A DNA stretch of 10,777 nt from Lentisphaeria bacterium (lineage in GTDB: Bacteria > Verrucomicrobiota > Lentisphaeria > Oligosphaerales > Oligosphaeraceae), in NCBI GenBank assembly GCA_024405235.1, contig JAKSPA010000034.1, positions 1 to 10,777 of the forward strand, written 5' to 3'. Positions 1-6,031 of this stretch are shown piece after piece; position 1 is the stretch's first letter; every line of letters begins with the position of its first letter. Both the position numbers and the translations under genes were made by a program. The notes beneath the pieces were generated by a model, which saw only the letters and a program-made list of their open reading frames with translations, made no database searches and was not told where the DNA came from.

Positions 1-207
1 GTCGTAGCATTCAACCGAACCGACAATGTATTGGAATGGCTCTCCCGCTATGCGTCTTTTAATCCACGAATCAAGCAACTCGCGCGTCGCGTCAGGATTC
101 GCGGAAGCCGGCAGAAGCTCAAGCATCCACCGCGCCTCCTGAAAGGCATTCTCTACGCCTCCGCGAGAGAGCCTCTCGAAAACATTGCTCTCAAGCGTCC
201 TGTCCAA
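1..207 (-). CDS. prmC: Peptide chain release factor N5-glutamine methyltransferase PrmC, N-terminal part (cut by window edge)
   Basis: PrmC methylates the Gln of the GGQ motif in release factors RF1 and RF2, using S-adenosylmethionine. Only the first 69 codons are in the window; the methyltransferase core with its NPPY motif lies beyond base 1. The visible part matches the family's helical N-terminal domain: an EARWMLELL helix (about residues 24-32), then an RR..GEPFQYIVGS segment, which is the family's hallmark before the catalytic domain. No ATG is available in frame near the expected start. I chose TTG at 207-205, which has GGAG six bases upstream (minus strand) and gives a normal-length N-terminus. 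It overlaps the end of the LOG-family gene by 17 bp, so the two are probably co-transcribed and translationally coupled. The family call is confident and the exact start less so. Confidence 0.8.
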   Translation of the reverse strand, partial: MDRTLESNVFERLSRGGVENAFQEARWMLELLPASANPDATRELLDSWIKRRIAGEPFQYIVGSVECYD

Positions 208-1048
208 CTTTCGCTCCGCCGTAATATGGCATCTTGCCAGCATAGAAACGCTCGATTTCTTTCCAGCCCTCTTCTGCCGAATCGCAGAAACGGAAGAGCT
301 CAAGATCCGCTGGTGAAATCACACCCTCTTCAACGAACTTCTCCCAATTGATGAGTCCCTTCCAGAAATCGCTTCCGAAAAGCAGAATCGGAATTCTGGG
401 CACGGTCTCCGTCTGGATAAGCGTCAGCGCTTCGAAGAGTTCATCCATCGTTCCGAAACCGCCGGGAAATGCCGCCAACGCGACCGCGCGTTTCATGAAG
501 TGCATCTTTCTGATGGCAAAATAATGGAACTTGAAATTCAATTCAGGCGTTATATACGGATTGCTCTTCTGCTCGTTGGCGAGATTCATGCTCAAGCCGA
601 TCGACGGCGCGCCATGGTCATGCGCGCCACGGTTGCCTGCCTCCATGATTCCAGGACCGCCGCCCGTCACGACAACAAACTGATAGCCATTCGACGGGTC
701 CTTGTCGTATTCGCTGACAACGCCTGCAAACTCCCGCGCCATATCGTAGTATTTGCTGTTTTCCAGAAGCCTTTCAGCTCTGCGGACAGCAGTTTTTCTT
801 GCGGAATCGTCAGGAGATTCCGCAAGAGCCGCGCGTGCCTTGTCAAGAATGGCCTGCGCTTCTTCGCGAGAACGCAACCGCGCGCTGCCGAAAATGGAAA
901 CCGTTGATGTCACACGCTGATGAATCAATTCCAGTTCAGGGCGCATCTCCTCTATCTGAAGACGCACTCCGCGACATGCATCGGAACGCAGAAAATCATG
1001 GTCGTCAAACGCATATTCGTTCGGTTCTGACTTGAAAATCCTTTCCAT
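191..1048 (-). CDS. LOG-family (TIGR00730-like) nucleotide 5'-monophosphate phosphoribohydrolase
   Basis: The 285-residue protein carries the LOG/lysine-decarboxylase-like Rossmann signature. These are SIFGSAR (51-57), VTGGGPGIMEA (127-137, phosphate binding), the FAIRKMHFMKRA helix (177-188) and PGGFGTMDE (195-203) with catalytic Glu203. Characterised family members hydrolyse the N-glycosidic bond of nucleoside or cytokinin riboside 5'-monophosphates. In bacteria the true substrate is often an ordinary purine or pyrimidine monophosphate, so a cytokinin role should not be assumed. The protein is longer than the minimal ~190-residue LOG, with about 50 extra N-terminal residues and a charged helical insert (60-100). 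It has no signal peptide and is cytoplasmic. The ATG at 1048 is preceded by AGGAGG at six-base spacing, the strongest ribosome binding site in the window. It overlaps prmC downstream and lies just after a transcription terminator. Confidence 0.88.
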   Translation of the reverse strand: MERIFKSEPNEYAFDDHDFLRSDACRGVRLQIEEMRPELELIHQRVTSTVSIFGSARLRSREEAQAILDKARAALAESPDDSARKTAVRRAERLLENSKYYDMAREFAGVVSEYDKDPSNGYQFVVVTGGGPGIMEAGNRGAHDHGAPSIGLSMNLANEQKSNPYITPELNFKFHYFAIRKMHFMKRAVALAAFPGGFGTMDELFEALTLIQTETVPRIPILLFGSDFWKGLINWEKFVEEGVISPADLELFRFCDSAEEGWKEIERFYAGKMPYYGGAKVGQDA

Positions 1049-1054
1049 TATTCT

Positions 1055-1060
1055 CCTCCT
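1055..1060 (-). promoter_or_regulatory. Strong Shine-Dalgarno site of the LOG-family gene
   Basis: On the minus strand AGGAGG ends six bases before the ATG at 1048, and the purine stretch continues upstream. It is notable because almost all other genes here have no recognisable Shine-Dalgarno sequence. It fixes the start of the LOG-family gene. Confidence 0.8.
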
Positions 1061-1068
1061 TCCTGTTT

Positions 1069-1118
1069 AAGAAAAAAGGCGGTCATCGGGAGCTACTGAC
1101 CTCCGAAACGACCGCCTT
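1069..1118 (-). terminator. Rho-independent terminator after the secreted-protein gene, in the leader of the LOG-family gene
   Basis: Read on the minus strand, a perfect 9-bp stem (AAGGCGGTC with GACCGCCTT, bases 1110-1118 and 1076-1084) is followed at once by TTTTTTCTT. Inside the loop a second stem, TCGGAG with CTCC(C)GA, stacks on top with one bulged C, giving a two-tier hairpin. It starts 25 bp after the stop codon of the 1144-2310 gene, so it ends that transcript. It has no U-tract in the plus direction, so it is one-directional. Its T-tract ends 20 bases before the LOG-family start codon, so any upstream promoter for that gene would have to read through it. Confidence 0.85.
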
Positions 1119-1143
1119 GATTCACCTTACGATATTGCAGGCA

Positions 1144-2310
1144 TTAGCGCATGGCACCAGGACCCATGCCGCCTTGGGCGCCGCCCATCATGCCGGGACC
1201 GCCCATGCCGCCACCATACGAATCCATCATAATGCCGTCGGGACCCATGCCGTTGTTCGGAGCGGGAGCGGGCATCTCGCGAAGGAGCTTCTCCGCTTCG
1301 TCAACCCACTCTTTTCCCTTGCCGTCTTTGGTATCGACAAGGAAATATCCAGACTCCTGCATCTTCGCCGGCAGCTCGACTGCCTCGAACTGCTTGAGTC
1401 CGCGGTCGATAAGGGTTGTGCGAACCTTTGTAACGAAATCATACATCGGAACCCAGAAATCCTTCTTCGCGGTACGGAGATTCGCCGTGGGTTTGCTGAT
1501 ATCCGGAACATAGAAGTTTGCGCGATACTGCTCGGCCGTGTTGTTGTAGATATAGGCCGAAACCAGCGAATCGAACTCGACATCGACTTTGCCGCAATTG
1601 TTGACAATGTATGCCTCCTTCATTTCGGCATTGATGTCGGGATAGAACTTAGCCTGATCCTCAGGTTCGAGATCTTCCTTGATGATCGTTCTTTCGCCAA
1701 GCTGGACGTATTCGTCATTGACCGAACGGAAGGGCTTGTTGATGATGTTCGCGTTTGCACCGCGGCCGCCACGCAGCTGCAGATTGACTCGTTCGCCTTT
1801 CTTGATCATGCGGAAACGCTCTTCAGCCTGCTCGCGGATAGCACGCTTCTGCTCCTCTGGACGCAGACGCTCTTCTGCGTTGTTGTCGGCATCGATCGCG
1901 ATCTTGTCCTCGATTTCAGACAGCGTCTTCTGCGGGCGCTTGTCGTAATTGGAACGCCAATCCAACGTAATGCCAGGCAGACGGAAGATGGAGAAATCAC
2001 CCAGTTCGGGATCCTTCAGGCGACGACGGATGAGATTCTCAATGATTTCCGCAGTGTTTCGCGGAGTGATCTTCTGCTCGAGGCTGCTACGCTCCTCTGC
2101 AATGAAGCCATCCTTTATCTCCTGCATCTTCAGCTGGCGGTCGGAACCTTCCCACTCCACCTGCAGCTCAAATTCATCGCCTTCCTCTTCGGCCTCGGCG
2201 TCATCCCACTCGTCCGCACGGACGGCACTGGGAGCCAGGAAGCAGAATGCCACAAGACTTGCGCCGCCAAGAAGCGAACGCCACAGAAAACTAAGTTCGT
2301 TTTTCTTCAT
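1144..2310 (-). CDS. Secreted/periplasmic protein of unknown function with acidic N-terminus and Gly/Met-rich tail
   Basis: I do not recognise this 388-residue protein. It begins with a clear signal peptide: KK near the N-terminus, a hydrophobic stretch at about 12-27, and a likely signal peptidase I site after VRA (30-32). The mature protein would start with a very acidic segment (33-47, mostly Asp and Glu). The body (50-345) is charged and mixed alpha/beta, has no other membrane segment and shows no catalytic motif I can name. The last ~40 residues are low complexity, rich in Gly, Met and Pro (GGGMGGPGMMGG at 366-377). Such tails occur in surface, metal-binding or aggregation-prone proteins, but no function follows. 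I chose ATG at 2310 because the TTG two codons upstream adds nothing and this start leads directly into the signal peptide. The gene is monocistronic, with a strong terminator after it and a divergent AT-rich control region before it. Confidence 0.8.
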   Translation of the reverse strand: MKKNELSFLWRSLLGGASLVAFCFLAPSAVRADEWDDAEAEEEGDEFELQVEWEGSDRQLKMQEIKDGFIAEERSSLEQKITPRNTAEIIENLIRRRLKDPELGDFSIFRLPGITLDWRSNYDKRPQKTLSEIEDKIAIDADNNAEERLRPEEQKRAIREQAEERFRMIKKGERVNLQLRGGRGANANIINKPFRSVNDEYVQLGERTIIKEDLEPEDQAKFYPDINAEMKEAYIVNNCGKVDVEFDSLVSAYIYNNTAEQYRANFYVPDISKPTANLRTAKKDFWVPMYDFVTKVRTTLIDRGLKQFEAVELPAKMQESGYFLVDTKDGKGKEWVDEAEKLLREMPAPAPNNGMGPDGIMMDSYGGGMGGPGMMGGAQGGMGPGAMR

Positions 2311-2386
2311 AATCAAGGGTTGGACCTAGTTGAATTATTAATGTGTTATGAAATCAAAAGCGCAATCATTGCACAATGTATTCCAT

Positions 2387-2415
2387 ATTTGAACTTTCTC
2401 CATTCAATCCGACAA
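2387..2415 (-). promoter_or_regulatory. Weak candidate promoter for the minus-strand secreted-protein gene
   Basis: On the minus strand TTGTCG (2415-2410, four of six matches to TTGACA) is 17 bp from TCAAAT (2392-2387, four of six to TATAAT). An A7 tract lies directly upstream, where an UP element would sit. Transcription would begin near 2380, leaving a leader of about 70 bases. A perfect dyad, CATTG-CA-CAATG (2367-2378), would lie just after the start point. The match is modest and other hexamer pairs in this AT-rich DNA are possible. Confidence 0.25.
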
Positions 2416-2490
2416 TTTTTTTGCGGTTTTTATTAATATAAAGCCATTTTTTTCTTTTTTTCACCATCCCAACCCATCGGCGAGTCAAAT

Positions 2491-2500
2491 TGTCGCGACA
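2491..2500. repeat. Perfect 10-bp palindrome in the divergent control region
   Basis: TGTCGCGACA is its own reverse complement. It stands out as a GC-rich dyad in an otherwise AT-rich region, roughly midway between the two divergent start codons. It could be an operator for a dimeric regulator. Length and position are all the evidence; no second copy was seen nearby. Confidence 0.3.
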
Positions 2501-2587
2501 CGAAAACAAAGCCGCTTAACGTCCTCTTCGATCTAAATTTTCCATTGTTTCCGCGTTTTGGGAATCACCCCCTTTTGGATGATGTGA

Positions 2588-2606
2588 ATCAATTAACGCG
2601 ATTGAT
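2588..2606. repeat. Inverted repeat next to the plus-strand -35 element
   Basis: ATCAAT (2588-2593) and ATTGAT (2601-2606) form a perfect 6-bp inverted repeat with a 7-bp spacer. It ends one base before the proposed -35 hexamer at 2607, a placement common for regulator sites. It is short and AT-rich, so chance is possible. Confidence 0.25.
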
Positions 2607-2635
2607 ATGACGCACAGTGTGTTTTGGAGTATATT
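2607..2635 (+). promoter_or_regulatory. Candidate sigma-70-type promoter of the plus-strand gene run
   Basis: ATGACG (2607-2612, four of six matches to TTGACA) is separated by exactly 17 bp from TATATT (2630-2635, five of six to TATAAT). Transcription would start near 2642, about 20 bases before the ATG at 2663. It is the best-spaced promoter I can see in the intergenic region, and the following genes are packed with few gaps, so it may drive most of the run up to queH. Confidence 0.5.
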
Positions 2636-2662
2636 TAGTTGTTTTCCGTTCCTTATTCACTT

Positions 2663-3352
2663 ATGAGCACATTTGAAGACATCTGGTATGCCGCACGTTC
2701 CACGCAGATCGTGTATATGCCGCCGAAACTCCTCGAGACCTTCGGCGAATCTTGCGTGCACTATCTGGTCGTGTCGGAAGACATGGATCGTCCGTCCAAA
2801 CTAAATCTCAGAAGCGGAATCGTGACAGCGGAGAGACCACGCATCGTGACTCCCGCATATTTCCGACAGCATGCAGTGGACAATTTCAATGAAGACGCAA
2901 GAAAATACTTCGACGAAGTCCTTTCGAAAGAAGTGAATGCGCGCTTCATGGAATACGGCCTGCATTTCGGCAAGAAGGAATTTCTCATGGAAACGGTCAG
3001 CGGAAATCCGCGGGAAGTGGCCGAACAGGCGGCGGCGGACGCGCAGGACACTCTTGAAAAGCTGCAGGGCGTGATAATCGGTCCAGACGATGCATGGGAA
3101 GTCTCACTGATGCATTTCATAACGCAACTTGTGCAACGTTCCATTCCTTTCCACGCAAGAGACATCGCACGGCGCGGACTCTTCGAGCTTGACAACGGCG
3201 TTCCACGCGCCGTCCTCCAAGACATAGAGCGCGCTCTTCTAGCATGCGACACGCTTGAGGCGGCACGGAATCTTGGAGCGAAGCTGCGCGATTTCGGACT
3301 TTTTGACAAATTCGAAGACCGCTTCTACGAACTCTACAGACGACTGAAATAG
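2663..3352 (+). CDS. Conserved-looking cytoplasmic protein of unknown function, first gene of the dut gene run
   Basis: The 229-residue protein has no signal peptide, membrane segment or recognisable catalytic motif. The N-terminal third is beta-rich and carries the most family-like stretch: FGESCVHYLVVSE (27-39), then GIVTAERPRIVTPAYF (52-67). That arrangement reminds me of an uncharacterised bacterial family but I cannot name it. The rest (75-229) is predicted mostly helical and highly charged, ending in a basic ELYRRLK helix. I chose ATG at 2663 rather than the TTG at 2639, because the promoter candidate would place the transcript start near 2642. The stop lies 2 bp before dut, so the two are surely co-transcribed. 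It has no visible link to nucleotide metabolism beyond this position. Confidence 0.75.
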   Translation: MSTFEDIWYAARSTQIVYMPPKLLETFGESCVHYLVVSEDMDRPSKLNLRSGIVTAERPRIVTPAYFRQHAVDNFNEDARKYFDEVLSKEVNARFMEYGLHFGKKEFLMETVSGNPREVAEQAAADAQDTLEKLQGVIIGPDDAWEVSLMHFITQLVQRSIPFHARDIARRGLFELDNGVPRAVLQDIERALLACDTLEAARNLGAKLRDFGLFDKFEDRFYELYRRLK

Positions 3353-3354
3353 CA

Positions 3355-3792
3355 ATGTCAGACAGAATTCTAATTCAAATTTCTCCCGAAGACGCAGAGC
3401 TTTTTCCAGCCAAGCAGCATGAATCCGACGCTGCGTACGATCTGCGTTCGACGCGCGCGATGACCATCCAGCCAGGCGAATTCGCAGGCGTTCCGACTGG
3501 AATCCGAATGCAGCTGCCTCACGGCTTCGTCGCTGAAGTCCGCCCGCGCAGCGGTCTTGCGCTCAAGAAAGGCATTTCCGTGCTAAACACACCAGGCACG
3601 ATAGACTCCGGATATCGCGGAGAAGTCTTTGCGATTCTAGTCAACCATGGCCGCGAGCCCTTTGAAATCCAGCGCGGCGACCGAATCGCCCAGCTGCTTT
3701 TCCAGCGCCTGCCAGACACCGAACTCGTGCGTGTCGAGACACTGGAAGACAGCGATCGCGGCGCCAATGGCCTTGGCTCGACTGGCGTCTGA
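3355..3792 (+). CDS. dut: Deoxyuridine 5'-triphosphate nucleotidohydrolase (dUTPase)
   Basis: Dut converts dUTP to dUMP and pyrophosphate, keeping uracil out of DNA and feeding thymidylate synthesis. The 145-residue length is typical of the homotrimeric enzyme. All five family motifs are present in order: AYDLRS (27-32), RPRSGLA (63-69), GTIDSGYRGE (81-90, with catalytic Asp84 and uracil-stacking Tyr87), GDRIAQL (108-114), and the C-terminal P-loop-like RGANGLGSTG (135-144). In motif five the usual aromatic residue that stacks on the uracil ring (RGxxGFGSTG) is Leu140, a mild departure that may alter affinity. It begins 2 bp after the preceding stop codon without a Shine-Dalgarno sequence, so translation is probably coupled. 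Confidence 0.97.
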   Translation: MSDRILIQISPEDAELFPAKQHESDAAYDLRSTRAMTIQPGEFAGVPTGIRMQLPHGFVAEVRPRSGLALKKGISVLNTPGTIDSGYRGEVFAILVNHGREPFEIQRGDRIAQLLFQRLPDTELVRVETLEDSDRGANGLGSTGV

Positions 3793-3856
3793 ATCCCTTC
3801 ACCGCCACGGAAAGCAACGGCGGAAATCCGAACGCCGTCACCACCACGACCGTTTC

Positions 3857-4459
3857 ATGAAAAGACGACGCAGAAAATCATCGCGATGGCGCATCATCAC
3901 GCTCATTGTGACCCTCTGCATTCTCGTCGGCACGCTGATACAATCACACTTTTCCTTAAATTCCTACGCGCGCTCGCGCGAAGAAATCGAAGCATTGATC
4001 ACACAGACGGCAACCAGACACGGCCTTTCAGCGCCGCTGGTGATGGCTCTTGTCTGGAAGGAAAGCAGATTCAAACCAAATGCCGTCGGTTCGGCAGGCG
4101 AAATCGGTCTGATGCAGGTGCTTGACGGCGCGGTTTCAGACTGGGCAAGAATCAATCAGCGCGCAAAACCAACCAAACGGCAGCTTTTCACGCCGGAAAC
4201 AAATCTTGAAATAGGATGCTGGTATCTCGCACAGGCGCACAAGCACTGGGAGGGCTATGCATCGCAGGACATTCTCGAACTCGCCGAATACAACGCAGGA
4301 CGCACGGTCGTCCTCCGCGAATGGGCCCCCGAGAAACCTGAAAATATCGTCGACTTGGATAGCATTACCTTTCCAAGCACGCGAAAATACATAAAGCAAA
4401 TTTTCAAGCGCAGGGACCATTACATGCAACGCATGAATAGCGACCGCGCGGCAAATTAG
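3857..4459 (+). CDS. Membrane-anchored lytic transglycosylase (SLT domain)
   Basis: The protein cleaves the MurNAc-GlcNAc bond of peptidoglycan, forming 1,6-anhydro-MurNAc, and would act in the periplasm. With the ATG at 3857 it has 200 residues: a strongly basic start (RRRRK), one membrane segment or uncleaved signal anchor (about 13-28), then an SLT lysozyme-like domain. The catalytic Glu is E69 in WKESRF. The family motif SAGEIGLMQV (79-88) and AEYNAG (143-148) are both present. An in-frame ATG at 3767 would add 30 Arg/His-rich residues and overlap dut; the later start, which places the membrane anchor near the N-terminus, is preferred. The 64-bp gap after dut contains a short dyad. The stop lies 3 bp before the SirB1-like gene. 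The protein is small and lacks the helical solenoid of full Slt70, so it is closer to the EmtA/MltE or phage-like type. Confidence 0.9.
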   Translation: MKRRRRKSSRWRIITLIVTLCILVGTLIQSHFSLNSYARSREEIEALITQTATRHGLSAPLVMALVWKESRFKPNAVGSAGEIGLMQVLDGAVSDWARINQRAKPTKRQLFTPETNLEIGCWYLAQAHKHWEGYASQDILELAEYNAGRTVVLREWAPEKPENIVDLDSITFPSTRKYIKQIFKRRDHYMQRMNSDRAAN

Positions 4460-4462
4460 ATC

Positions 4463-5299
4463 ATGCCAAATACAGATTCTCAATCAGACGCAAAGCTCAA
4501 GGCCGCAGTTGAACTGCTTGGCGACAATGACGAAATGGTCGCCTCCATGGCTTTGGACACCATATTCAAAAGCGACAAACTCTGCGACGTGCTTGTGAAT
4601 GCGCAGGACAGCAATGACGAAAATGTCCGCCGACGCGCACAGCAGCTCAGCTCGATGTTCCAGCAGCAGGCGCTTCTGGAGCACACTGTCACCGAATACG
4701 AGCAGGCACGGCTCGACATTCTTGACGCTGTCATCAACATCGACCTTCTCTACGACACAAGCAGCTCCATCTTCTTCCTTCACGAGCAGGTGAAAAAACT
4801 CTCCGACGCGCTGAAGACAAAGCGCAAGATCGCGCTCTTCGACGAGCTTCTAGGCTACATGGAACGAAGCGGATACTATGTTCCGCCCCTGCCTTGGCTC
4901 AGCATAGAGGAGTATCTCATCGGCGACGTGCTGACAGGAGACGGCGCGGGCACGCCGATCATTCTGGCCATTCTCGCGCAAAGCACTGGAAGGCGCCATG
5001 GGTGCGAAATAGCCATAGCGCTTTGCAACGGCTTCATAAGCATCATCAACGACGCTTCAATCTGCATCCTTGAAAACGGATGGACCAGCAGACCGATAGA
5101 CAAAAAGGACGAAATCTGCGTTCTCAATCCGCAGCAGCTACTCAGACTCTATCTCAGTCAGCTCGTCGCAAGCTCCATCGCAACATGGGAAGCCTACGAC
5201 ACACACCTTTTCATGGAAATCTTCAAACTCATCCTTGGCATAAAAAACGATCCGCTGCCATATCCGTTCGGAGACGCATTCGCACCAGAAAAAAAATAG
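4463..5299 (+). CDS. HEAT-like plus SirB1/transglutaminase-like protein, probably non-catalytic
   Basis: The 278-residue protein has no signal peptide. Residues 10-70 form charged paired helices (LLGDNDEMVASMALDTI) that look like HEAT-type repeats. Residues 80-195 follow the layout of SirB1-type transglutaminase-like domains: a helical DILDAVINID segment, then WLSIEEYLIGDVL (145-157), then GTPIILAILAQSTGRRHG (163-180). That last stretch corresponds to the family's RxGxPISLxxLYxxxxRRxGL stretch. The family's conserved PGHF appears here as CNGF (188-191), so the histidine is gone and enzyme activity is doubtful. The C-terminal 80 residues are helical and unassigned. SirB1-like proteins have no settled biochemical role. 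The gene sits 3 bp after a lytic transglycosylase and 18 bp before a membrane protein, so a wall-related scaffold role is a guess. The domain assignment is moderately confident. Confidence 0.68.
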   Translation: MPNTDSQSDAKLKAAVELLGDNDEMVASMALDTIFKSDKLCDVLVNAQDSNDENVRRRAQQLSSMFQQQALLEHTVTEYEQARLDILDAVINIDLLYDTSSSIFFLHEQVKKLSDALKTKRKIALFDELLGYMERSGYYVPPLPWLSIEEYLIGDVLTGDGAGTPIILAILAQSTGRRHGCEIAIALCNGFISIINDASICILENGWTSRPIDKKDEICVLNPQQLLRLYLSQLVASSIATWEAYDTHLFMEIFKLILGIKNDPLPYPFGDAFAPEKK

Positions 5300-5317
5300 A
5301 GGATTGTCAAAACCACC

Positions 5318-6022
5318 ATGAATGACTTCAACGAAAACCTCCTGAAGGCACTGGCGCAGACAACGCGCTTCAAATTGACCGACGAAACATCTTCGGCCTC
5401 CGCATCAGCCGCATGGCTTGTCGCCATCCGCTCGCTGATGGGCGTTGCGTACGCGCTTCTCGCGTCGCTCATAATGTGGCTCATCAAAGTCCCTGCCGCA
5501 GGCCTTATTCTAGCTGCCATCGCACTCTTCGCGCTTCACTCATGGCTGACCGCCGCCCGTGAAATGAAAGTGCCGTCAAGCCTATGCAGGCGCCTGTTTC
5601 CCAATGCGATGAAAGACGAGAATCCTTCGATGGACCTTCTTTGCAACATCGTGCCTTTCGTCCTCACGCTACTGCTCATGATTTGCATGGGAACGATGTG
5701 GATACCTGCAATCATGGCCATCGGCACTGCCGCCGCGGCGGAACTTTCCGTGCAGCAAACAGCGCAGAACTTCTCATTCAGGCACCCGAAAGCATGGATC
5801 GTGGCCGCGATCTTCATCGTGGTCTTCCAATTGCTGCCATGCATCTTCTCACGAACACTCTTCCAAGCCGTATTCCTGCGCGCTGCTGTCCTTTTCGCCA
5901 TGACGATGCTCATCGTGCCATGGTTCAGACAGCTGAAGGCACGCAGCACGAATTTCACCACAAACTGCGTCTTCATGAGCATTGTACTCACAGTCGCCAC
6001 AATCATCGTCATCTCCATCTAA
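5318..6022 (+). CDS. Multi-pass inner membrane protein of unknown function
   Basis: The 234-residue protein has a soluble N-terminal ~30 residues followed by about six or seven hydrophobic segments, near 33-55, 58-77, 108-126, 128-143, 158-176, 182-201 and 214-232. A Lys/Arg-rich loop (79-103) between segments two and three is likely cytoplasmic by the positive-inside rule. I see no transporter, protease or transferase signature. I looked for the CobS DGLADT-type motif and did not find it. It lies 18 bp after the SirB1-like gene and 9 bp before rimO, inside the same gene run. Its neighbours (lytic transglycosylase, FtsQ-like) are compatible with an envelope role, but nothing in the protein itself shows one. 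Confidence 0.72.
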   Translation: MNDFNENLLKALAQTTRFKLTDETSSASASAAWLVAIRSLMGVAYALLASLIMWLIKVPAAGLILAAIALFALHSWLTAAREMKVPSSLCRRLFPNAMKDENPSMDLLCNIVPFVLTLLLMICMGTMWIPAIMAIGTAAAAELSVQQTAQNFSFRHPKAWIVAAIFIVVFQLLPCIFSRTLFQAVFLRAAVLFAMTMLIVPWFRQLKARSTNFTTNCVFMSIVLTVATIIVISI

Positions 6023-6031
6023 TCTGAAACC

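Noticed and set aside
31..351. A 106-codon plus-strand open frame at the left edge.
   Set aside because: It is antisense to the prmC start and the end of the LOG-family gene, is rich in Arg/Ser/Pro, and has no domain.
1117..2436. A 439-codon open frame on the plus strand, antisense to the secreted-protein gene.
   Set aside because: Composition is odd (many His, Cys, Leu and Arg repeats), it spans the whole opposite gene and its promoter region, and it has no domain. The minus-strand frame has a signal peptide, a coherent protein and a terminator, so this is a shadow.
2425..2461. A terminator-like element on the plus strand: weak stem GGTTTT/AAAGCC followed by long T-tracts.
   Set aside because: The stem is only six pairs with a G-U wobble and mostly A-U, and no plus-strand gene lies before it. 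The T-tracts more likely act as A-tract/UP DNA for the minus strand.
5318..6022. Assignment of the membrane protein as CobS (cobalamin synthase), because of similar size and hydrophobicity.
   Set aside because: The Asp-rich catalytic motif expected after the first membrane pair is absent, and no cobalamin genes are nearby.
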